Assembly: GCA_015039365.1 (NCBI GenBank)
Contig: WION01000015.1
Coordinates: 310,001-374,000 of the forward strand
Source: Amanita rubescens
Taxonomy: Eukaryota > Basidiomycota > Agaricomycetes > Agaricales > Amanitaceae
Direction of reading: 5' to 3'
Length of the DNA stretch: 64,000 nucleotides
This document shows positions 54,519 to 64,000 of the stretch, one piece after another (within the stretch, counting starts at the first letter, position 1; each line of letters opens with the position of its first letter). The notes beneath the pieces are model-generated. The model was not told the DNA's origin. It did no database searches and saw nothing but the letters and a program-made list of their open reading frames with translations. The position numbers and the translations under genes are program-made.

Positions 54519-55290
54519 GATATATTCGTCGACTCGGACTTCCACCTCGGTCACTCTGGAACTCGCACTGCCTGTTTCATAGATTTAAGCTAAACCCAAG
54601 AACAGATCCTTGTCCGCCATGCAGTCCGAGTTGACTGGGCAAGATTGGTGGAAAACAATAATGATCAGCGGGCCACGCTGCACAATGACGGTATGTAACC
54701 AAGCAACTTGTTTAAATTTAAATCTTACTTAAGTGAAATGTAATATAGGGCACTCTCAGCTATGCAATGGAGCCTTGCCTTTGACATCTAGATAGATGCC
54801 GCTCTCCGTAAGACCGAGATAACTGTGTACGGAAGATCTTTCGAACTAACCCGCTATCATCAGTATCATAGTTCATTATCTGTGATGCTCGTTAACTTTG
54901 ATCAAAATGAGGCGAGGACAAACTTAGTTGCCTACCTGTATTGCTGGCTCCGTTTCCTGTGTCAGGGAATGGACCTGTATTCCGGTTATCTACCATGTTC
55001 AGGACTGAGATTGATCAAATCAAAGAGGGAAGGAGCGACATACATCTGGAGTTACCGACGCCGAAAGTCACAGTTTGCGTATTAACATTACTAATTGGGG
55101 AAGCGGCATCCCGGTTGCTTGCCACGCCCACAACTGAAATTGATCGCAACTGATCCAAATGGGGAACATACCGCTGCAGTTGCGGATTTGCCCATCTGAC
55201 CTCTTCGCTCGGTTGGTGCTGCTCTGGGGACAGGAGTCTTGATCGACATAGGGGTCTATGAGGAACGTATCTATCATTTATCTGCCATGA
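54519..55290 (+). pseudogene. downstream half of lectin-like locus copy 2, displaced by the transposon
   Basis: Matches 35213-35880 in order. Shared landmarks are the ATGATCAGCGGGCCACGC segment (54660 against 35430), tacatctggagttac (55040 against 35768) and tggggaacata (55158 against 35868). Frames are interrupted in both copies. It was once joined to 39769-40487. Confidence 0.65.
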
Positions 55291-58075
55291 GCAGATGGTA
55301 TGACCTCAAAGAAGCAGCCTTACTGGAGCAATGTTATTCCCATTGAAAACGTTATTAGAAGCATTGTCGAACATGTGCGTGCTCCGGTGAGAACCGGCGT
55401 AGAGTATTATTGTTGCCACCGTTGCTCCTCTACAGTTGTCGCGCAAGCCCCTATGAGTGCCTTTGCTGTCATAACGAACGTGAATTGTCCCGTGATTGCC
55501 CCCTCTATCATTGTGGGTGCCGTTATTAGCTGTGTTGGAGTTGAAGCTACACGATTCGTCGCTATGCCAGGCTGGGCCATTGGGGCCGATGACATTAGCG
55601 TTATTGGTTCCCAACACGTTTCCACTCATTGCAACCGCTGCCAGACGGGATGTTAGGTTGGTCGCTGCTTATCATTATTCCTGAAGCCAAAAACGTTAAG
55701 GAATTTCTTCATATATGACGGACAGGCACGAAATGGCGTGAAAAGTGGCAATCATATAACGCTTCGACTCCTGGAATGGTTTTTCAGCTCGGAGTGAGGC
55801 TCAAATACGGCCGCAGAATCCCTGTCAGGGGCCGTAGATGGTGATCTGCGGCGAAGGGAGGACCTTATCAGCCGGTGTAAGATTGCTTTAGTGCCTCACA
55901 AAAGGCTGCCACCCGACGTCTTGCGGTCCATATTCCATGAAATACTGTACAAGTGAACTCCCCCCGGAATGAACTACGTGCGCCGCCGGATCTAAAAGGA
56001 CTTTCCAAAATCTGTGGTCTCGATTCTTCCATTCAAATGGGCTGTTCACTGTGGGAGTCCGTGTGGTACCTTACGCAATGTTGCCATATATGATGATCAG
56101 TACTGATTGACACTCCCGAGCAGGGTTGACATCTACACTAACCAAATCGGTGGTTCATATTGTTCTATTAGGTTTTTGCACTTACTGTTGAGTAGACGTT
56201 GAACCCTCCCCTGGCTCCACCTGTCCGATCGTTTTCCAGAAAATCGGATCGCGGTTTGCTTTTACGTCGTGCTTGGACCACCTGAACCAAAAAAAGCCGT
56301 TTTGCGGTGAGAACCATCAACGCATGAGTCTAAATAGTGATGTCTTCGTCGTTTGAACGGATCGGTATCCAGTCCTCCGGCGAACTTGAACTTCAGCATA
56401 AATGCGTGAAAAAAGCATCAACACACGGCCTCATCATTCATGAGTCATATACCTACCATGTAATCGTTGTAACATGCTGTTGAAAGAGTCCTGTGTAAGG
56501 AAAAATGCTGTAATCCTTGGTTCGGTGCCAAATCAATGATCCGTCTACAACATACCGCCTGAGGTACATATTGAACGATACTACTCCGACTTGGGCGGGC
56601 CACAGCGGCCTTTCTGTATTGAGCCCCGGAGCAGAAAACGCAATCAGCCTACGGCACCGGGAAATTTGGTCCTTCCTGGCGTCAAATTAAACTATTTGAA
56701 GTTCCTAACCTTAAATTCTTACCATATCGGAAAGGAGGCGCTGGAGCTGGGCCGGAGGAATGCAGGTATGTTAGGGTCTTGTGCTTAGACTGACAACGCC
56801 AGTGATGCGGCGTTCATCCAAAGTGTGATATCTGCTTGGTCGTGCCGGGTGGCATTCATCGTGTTCTTGTTCGCTTCGCGTATTGAACGCGTCCATTCAA
56901 TTCCAATGGCTTATCATGAACAATAAGCGAAGGTTGTTTCTTACCAATTAAGATAGATTATCACTTTTATCGGAGATAACTGTGGTGCGGCTCAATATCG
57001 CTGAGAGCCAAAATCGGAGATAAGCGGCCGTAAAAGGCTGGACAACTTGAAAGTCGGCCACCGCTTGCTCCAGCTTCAGCACACCATCAGACCAGGTCCG
57101 GGAAGGAAGCGGAACATTGTTCGACAGTTTGAATTGAAGATCGGCGTTTGGAGCGGATCCGATATGTTTGTTACGTTGCGTGTGCTTTTCCGCATGATGA
57201 TGCTGTACGAGCCATATGGTCTTCAAAGCTAATGGCTCAAACGGGAAGGGAAAATCACCTTGGGATGCTGTGATACGGCATGGCCTAATGGATAGCCGTA
57301 ATTATATCAATATTGTTCGGACATGGACGTTCAGGATCGCTAGTCTTTTTGATGAAAAACAAACAGCTCGCCGTTCCTGACTCCAATCCTTCATGTGCCT
57401 TTCCGTTCTTCATGTCAGGGCATACGAGTTCGGTGTCATCCGGATAACCCGAATCCTGTCCCCAACGGTCTTCAAAGCTAGAGAGGATCGTTAGCCAAAT
57501 GTCTCGGAGTACCAGATATGTATCTCATGGACAATATTAAATCAATGTCAAGTGGCGGTGTCGTTTCGAAAGATTGTGTGAAGAAATCAGGAGAAAAAAT
57601 GGCAAATTTTTCGGCACTTCCTGTGGAAGCGCGTCCCGGTCCGAAGACTTGCCAAACTTTGGGCGTCTATCTGTCAACGTATTCGCGGTTTGTTCGGTTC
57701 AGCGCACATGTTGGAACCGAACCGCGTAAAGGTACACTCATTTTTTCGCTTCCCGCGAGCTCAAAGCTCATCGTTTCGCCACTTTGCTAGCAAACAGCAC
57801 GGAAATCGACTGGAGGTGTGTCCCCCGACGAGATCGTACGGAAGAACGGTCCACTGACGTCAACCGTCTGTCGATGGACTAGGTAAGCCGCCGAAGCCCA
57901 GGGCGAGCGTTGTTTACGGTTCCGAGCCTATTGAACACAGCCCGACGATTCAACGCCGAGTAGGTCATTTTCACCCCTCCCCCGAGTTGTGAACGTTGAC
58001 AAAGTCAATCAGGCAATTGGGCATACTCTACAACATTCCGACGAATCTGATTATAAGGACAAGATACCACTAGCT
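55291..58075. other. gene-poor host DNA
   Basis: 2.8 kb with only scattered short frames. At 55300-55660 both strands are open for over 100 codons; the minus strand is Asn/Gly/His-rich, the plus strand hydrophobic, and neither has support. A TGA-free stretch with an acidic beginning at 57989 runs into the Cys6 gene. No RNA gene seen. Confidence 0.45.
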
Positions 58076-59941
58076 ATGGCCGAGTTCGGAAAACTGGACG
58101 AACAGCAATTGAGCCATCATGGTTCCGCACCCGAGTTAGACGGATTCCAGATGTGGTCAGCGCCAACGAGCTATGTTCGCGGCGTCGAAGAGGGGGAAGA
58201 AACAGTAGCGGTACCATCAGCATCCTCGAGTATCAACAACAGTACAGATTCTCTAATGGTTATCGATATTCCGACCTCCCAAGCGCGCCCACAGGTTCGT
58301 TAATCATCTTATATTGTTATATAATCCTGACATGTTCGTATTTCTCATAGTGTACGCGATGCAGTAAAGTGAAGTCAAATACCATGTGCGAGCCTGTCCC
58401 CGGTAGCAAGAAGTGCGCAAAGTGCTACCGGGATCACCGCGTCTGTTCTTGGGCTGCTGACGTTCCGGGGTCAGTATCCTCTGGAAGTCGTCAGCCTTCA
58501 CCACCAAAACGTACAGCACCGGTTTCTACGGGAGGCAACATCACGTCTGGGTCCGAGATATCTGACATTGAAGAAGAGTTGGATGAGTTGGATAAAGATG
58601 AGAAGCTCAGTCCGAGTAGGAAAGGGGCATCATCACCTTCCAAGAATGGCTATCCTGGGCAAATTAATGGAAAGGTAGCGCATGTACCCTGCCCGAGTCT
58701 ATTATGTTGGCTTATGCACCACCCAGTGCCTGCGATGCGCGTCATTCAGCAATAACCCCATCTGCGAACGGTCAGACGATCCTTCTGATCTGAAATGCAA
58801 GAAGTGCCGTCGTGACAAGCAGTCATGTTCATTTGCACCGTACGGCGGGAGACGGAAGCCTGTGAGCAAAGCCATGGCCGAAGAAGACGGTGAGGACGGG
58901 ACAGATGGGGATTCGGAACAAGAAGCGAAGCAATCAAAGGCCAAAAGGGGGATTTCAGAAGGCGCGTGCCTACAGGAGAATCCTAGCACGGAGGAACAAA
59001 GGCCGGATCCACACAGTGCAAAGGGCAAGGAGAAGGAGAAGCCGACAGTTGTAGTGAGAGCGATGGAGAAGGCCCTAGTGAACGGGGACGAGAGGCCGAA
59101 GGAGAAGAACGTGGCGAAAGCAGACAAACCACAAGAGAAAGGGAAGGGAAGGGAAGTAGAGAGACCGAAGGAAAAAGAGAAGAGCGGCGGGATAGAGAAA
59201 CGGGAAGACAAGGCGAAAGCGACGAAGGGACATATCAGGCCCTTGGGAAAGCCGGACGGGGGGAAACAGGGGAATATAAAGGAAAAGGAGCACGGGAAAG
59301 TCACTGAATTCAATGAGACGGCGGGGGTAACGAAGAGGAAGGCAGACGCAGAGCCAGGTGGCGGACACCTGCATCTCAAGAAGTTAAAATTTCGGAAAGC
59401 GCTGGTCGATCCAAAAAGCTCCGTTCCATCCAGTAGTAAATCCGCTGGAGGACCCGCGTCAAGTCCTCCGAAATCTACTTCGCGCATGATCATGGAACAG
59501 CCTGCTTCTGCTGCCTCGGAAGTTCATGCGGGGGATGTCAAGTATCGAACGCCAGCACCTAGGTCATCCACCCTCGGGAAAGATTCCAGTATGCCTGCTG
59601 GCACCCCGTCGACACTCGTTCAAAACGTAGTCGATCGGGATGCCCAGGAAAGAGACAAAAGCACAACGTCCCGTGCTCCAAGTCAACACACTCCGATGGA
59701 GGTGGATCCAGATCGATCCCTCGCTCTGATTGAGCGAGAGTTGAGCGTAGCGGAGAATAAAGCCTCATTATACCGTACTCTTGCAGAGTCGGTCTTGAAG
59801 GATGCGGAGATGGCAGATCAAGAAGTGGCGAAACTGAAAGAAGAGCTGCTTGCCACGGTTAGGAGAAAAACAACTGTCGAAGGATCCGTGATTGAGAGAA
59901 GAAAGTTGATCGAGATGCTGGGCGGACGAGGCGATGCATAG
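58076..59941 (+). CDS. protein with two Cys6 clusters and coiled-coil tail, 585 aa, three exons
   Basis: Exons 58076-58294, 58351-58674 and 58727-59941 join in phase 0. Each of the last two exons begins with a six-Cys cluster: C-x2-C-x8-C-x8-C-x2-C-x6-C (CTRCSKVKSN start) and C-x2-C-x8-C-x10-C-x2-C-x6-C (CLRCASFSNNPIC start). The pattern resembles fungal Zn2Cys6 DNA-binding domains, although spacing between third and fourth Cys is longer than usual. A long Lys/Glu-rich and Ser/Pro-rich middle follows, then a heptad-like helix (LIERELSVAENKASLYRTLA, EVAKLKEELLATVRRK). A nuclear DNA- or chromatin-binding role is plausible but no specific family is recognised. ATG 58076 is the first good start; the frame is open a further 29 codons upstream. 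A truncated copy lies at 38816-39240. Confidence 0.7.
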
Positions 59942-61369
59942 CATTCCGCCAGCAGCTCGAATAGTGAGTATTGTTTGACGTTGAGACGACTGTCTTGTTG
60001 ACGCGCAGAGTTAGGATGTTGCCTTGGTGATATCTATAACAGTGTTGTAGCAACACGACCCTGACGTGCGTATATCGCGCGCCAATCTGTTTCCAAGCTG
60101 CTCTATGTATATACCTGGAGATTTTGTTAATAATTTTTCGAGTATTTTGGTTGGCCACGTACGCTTCAGTTTAGTTATCTGTTATTGTATGCATTTGTAG
60201 TAGTTTTAGTAGTTTTAGTAGTTGTACTACATGTTTGATTGAATAATGGGATTCTCGCCACTCGTTGGAGGGATTTTGGTTTCGTGACGTGGAGCGGAGC
60301 AAGAGCGGATATAAGGTGAATAGTCCGAATCATGGGCGCTGCGGCGCCAATGGATGACTACGCCATAGCAGTGTTGGTATATGAGGCATGACCTTCGGTC
60401 ATACATCTTGCTAGTGTTCAATTCCGTTCCCGAAGTCGGGAGCCTCGCATATATGAGCCCCAAAACTAGGTGGTATCATTTTAGCTGCCCCCTCGGTGAT
60501 TAGCTGGAGGGTGCATATAGAGAGTAAATTGAACATTCCTAAGTATATAGTTGTTGTGTGAGGTTCCAAGGATGATTGCAGGGCGCATATAGTCACCATA
60601 AGCAAGCATAGAGAAAACAATTGCATATGAGACTGTAGAAGTGAAGCCTCCATGGGTGCATTCTTCAAGTTGAAGGGAGTCCTAATAGAACCCTATGAGC
60701 ACAGCCTCCTGGGTCGCACCTTGCGACCGGCAATAGAGTTGGGGAGTTTAGAAGTTGGCAAGCGCCAGTGCCTTGCTGCTCCAGCATGTTAAAGGCAAAA
60801 TGAAATTCCTCAAGCGGAAGGAAGTTCATTATTCTCCTTCCAAATCTGCGAAACGGAAGTTGAGGGGTGAAATTTGAAATGCGGTAACAGAGGTGATTTA
60901 ACGATTGGAATGACATATGGATTGTCGGAGACAAAATACGACGGAATGTTGTTGTGTGACACATACCAAAAACGGAAACTTCCGGGCTGTGGCCGCGGCA
61001 CTTGACAATTGGTCTCCAAACATACAACGCCTCTCCAGCCTCGTACAGAAGTCGTAGAACCTCGAAACTTGTCCAAAACACGCGCATAGATTGGATTTAC
61101 ATGATTACCCAAAAATATCAGGAATTTGCCAAGTGGAAAGTGCAGAAAACGGGAAAAACTGTTTTGGCGAGCAATCTTCCGCGCTCAAAAGAGCGTAGAA
61201 TCTGGATGGCTCGTGCGTCGACTTTAGCGTGAGAAAGTGGGAGAGGGAAGTTGGGGGTTTCCAGGCGATAGGATGCCTGTCCTCCCCATCACACCCTTGC
61301 CTCCTACCACCACCTGCCCTCGTAACAACTCCCCACAAACACTTACTACTTCGAATACTCTCATAACTC
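59942..61369. other. intergenic region with a short microsatellite
   Basis: A TAGTAGTTT-type microsatellite lies at about 60197-60225. Minus frames of 85-140 codons (60411-60668, 60665-61087) lack motifs and could be remnants. The last 250 bp, pyrimidine-rich (tctcataactc just before the ATG), is the promoter/5' UTR of histone H3. Confidence 0.5.
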
Positions 61370-62149
<780 letters not shown>

Positions 62150-63796
62150 AGCAAATGACGAATGTGTCGCTACTATCTTGAACACTCTAATCGTGTATAG
62201 AGGGTTAAGGTTTCCTTGATCCTCCGATGAACGACGTATGTACGTGATTAGCAGTGAATGTTTCCCGTTTTCTTTTTCTCTCTGTACTGTGTCTGTACAT
62301 CGCTATGGTGCTCTAGTATGATTCATCGATGTCATCCCTACTATATGTTCTGGGCTCATATGCACTTTCCTATATGCGCCTAATAAGATTGACTTATGCA
62401 CCATTGTGAGAGCGTGCGACCCTGGCCGCCAGCCTCAGTCTCTACACTCAATCCCATTCTATGGAACGTGAGTATAGATCTATTTACGTGGCCACAATTG
62501 CTGTACCAGTCTCATTGTTCGTGGTTCATTAGGGAATCCCGAATCCGTCATATGTGAGTGGCGACACAGCTTCGGTTCCGCAGTGCGCAATGTGACAGCA
62601 ATCTATTTCAGGCTCACATGTTGCGTCTTATGTGGGACAGGCCCTCGGAGTGCAAGTATTACTCTATGATATGTTAAGTAAGTACTACTAACGGATCAGG
62701 ACAGGAAGGACCCGAATGCAGCCTGCTTCGAGTCCAAGTTTGTAAAAGACCGTCATGTTACGCTTTCATCGGTTCTGCTAAAGCCGGTTCAGAAGCATCG
62801 GCCCCAGTGACTTTGCGTGCCGCAGTAAGAAAGGGAGTTTCTTACGCGGACCCGATTTCTCCGCATGACGTGTATGTATTATAATTTATATGAACTTCCA
62901 ACAAGGTACGACTCGTGAAGTCCATGCGTATCAAAGATGCTGACGCAATGATTAAGGTTATTAGGAAACATAAACGGCAAGTCCATAAGATACAGTTCAT
63001 GCGCTCCATGTGTTGATCTTGTTCTCGCCGCGACTAGGGAGTCAAACCTAAACTTAGCGGTAGTAAACATTAATGAGCGTTTGCTCACCCCTGCTTCGAT
63101 ACAAGCGGGGTGTTTCAAAGACAAAGCGTCAAACTCTATTAGCCTCCTCCAAACGTGAAACTTGGCGGAACTAACATATACGCCTACTTGGATCAACTAG
63201 TTGTTGATGGCCCGGGAACGTCGATCATTTCACGCCTTGTACTAAACATGTGCATTCCCACAGTAAGATAATACGGAAGGTAAGAAAAAAGAGCTGTGCA
63301 GTAGTTCTTTTCGCAAAGTGGCATTTATTTTGTCCTCATGTGTCCCCTTAGGTGAATATTCACCCCGCAGAAAATGATCATCTCGTGGTGGCGATTTTCC
63401 AGACCTCGCTGAGGCTACAAAGTAGCAGGTTGAGTGATCCTGTCGAAGAGCCGAGACGAATTCGGTCCTTCGGTGTCTTCGAGAATGGAAATTACCATCA
63501 CTCGTGTCTAGCAGCGCTGGAAAAGATGAAACAACACGCCGACTACACGAGACTGTCCAAACGTTCAGAGAGCTGTGAAGATATATTTGTAGTTCGATCG
63601 TTTCTTTGTTGCTCGACTAGACATCCAGCACAAATTCGTCGCCGAAAGCACGTATTTAACGTCTCGGCAAAGTTGAGAACTCCCCTCAAGTTCACACTCG
63701 AAGCATCCGATCAAAGTTCCTTTCTACATACCGATCATATTAGTATGTTCTTTCCCTCTCGCTTAGTGGATGATACTGACGGAAGCAAGCTACGAC
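62150..63796. other. region with short coding-like fragments, unassigned
   Basis: Near 62440-62680 good splice signals (GTGAGT at 62469 and 62541, acceptors cattag and ttcag) separate short open pieces (IPNPSY, AHMLRLMWDRPSECK), perhaps a small or broken gene. A 159-codon plus frame at 63352-63831 has a few Cys and basic residues but no recognised domain and overlaps the start of the next ORF in another frame. Nothing else is supported. Confidence 0.35.
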
Positions 63797-64000
63797 ATGT
63801 CGGGATCTACTCCCACTACCGTTATTGTTAATGAAAAGGCGGGTGATGACTTGCCTAAAGCCAACTCCAATGTCAGAGACTGTAACCGAGACGACAACAC
63901 CACCTCAAGTAGTCCTGTTGATAACGGGCGAACTAATGATAGTAGGAACGGTCAAGGAGGGTGGAGGAATAACGACAACAGTGATAACAAAGGGATCATC
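63797..64000 (+). CDS. partial ORF, Asn/Asp/Ser-rich N-terminus, runs off the window
   Basis: ATG 63797 opens MSGSTPTTVIVNEKAGDD and stays open to the last base (68 codons), becoming Asn/Asp/Gly/Arg-rich (NDSRNGQGGWRNNDNSDN). Composition suggests a disordered region; it could be the start of a retroelement Gag or of a host protein. No domain can be named. Confidence 0.45.
   Translation, partial: MSGSTPTTVIVNEKAGDDLPKANSNVRDCNRDDNTTSSSPVDNGRTNDSRNGQGGWRNNDNSDNKGII

Noticed and set aside
55300..55660. Over 100-codon frames on both strands
   Set aside because: Neither has a recognised domain, splice context or paralogue; complementary open frames are expected from the composition.
58702..59493. 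263-codon minus frame opposite the Cys6 gene
   Set aside because: Shadow of the Lys/Glu-rich coding strand, reading as Phe/Ser/Leu.

Overview
The window is genomic DNA of a filamentous fungus, most likely a mushroom-forming basidiomycete (Agaricomycetes). Evidence: short 50-70 bp GT-AG introns, a histone H3 gene split into seven exons (61370-62149), an F-box gene of the kind expanded in mushrooms, and fungal Ty3/gypsy and Ty1/copia retrotransposons. No rRNA, tRNA or CRISPR array was seen.

Left half (1-31436), a nest of LTR elements. A copia-type element on the minus strand (copy A) runs in from the left edge and ends with its LTR at 9321-10025. A complete chromodomain gypsy element (239-8383, 455-bp LTRs, 5-bp target duplication aataa) has inserted into its leader. 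Copy A itself sits in an old non-autonomous LTR element (remnants 10026-10304 and 12622-13280). That old element was also hit by a young member of its own family (10305-12621, 318-bp LTRs). Next comes a complete second copia copy (copy B, 13540-31436, 705-bp LTRs, target duplication cacca). It carries a 1990-codon Gag-Pol and an extra upstream ORF, and its leader is split by a gag-only copia-like element (22219-30048, 475-bp LTRs, target duplication ttaag). Both copia families carry the same primer-binding site, matching the anticodon arm of initiator tRNA-Met, and a shared leader motif. This suggests that the gag-only element is mobilised in trans. Both families are also unusually rich in short perfect hairpins.

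Middle (31442-40480), gene-poor host DNA. It holds decayed duplicates: two inverted fragments of an unknown gene, two copies of a beta-trefoil lectin-like locus, a truncated copy of a cysteine-cluster gene, one F-box gene and one small possible spliced gene.

The most interesting part is 40488-54518. Here I infer a 14-kb cargo-carrying DNA transposon. It has inverted ends sharing a GGACAAAAC-type core, TGATCA-rich subterminal repeats, an 8-bp target duplication (gatatatt), and a paralogous uninserted site at 35.2 kb. It carries a 948-aa HECT-like protein whose expected catalytic Cys position reads His, a convergent 529-aa DDE integrase/transposase, a divergently transcribed 514-aa protein of unknown function, a multi-exon Spt5-like NGN/KOW protein with an internal exon duplication, and a gene-like array of near-repeated introns and acidic repeats.

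Right end (54519-64000). It holds the other half of the split lectin-locus copy, a 585-aa protein with two Cys6 clusters and a coiled-coil-like tail, histone H3, and the start of an Asn/Asp-rich ORF that leaves the window.
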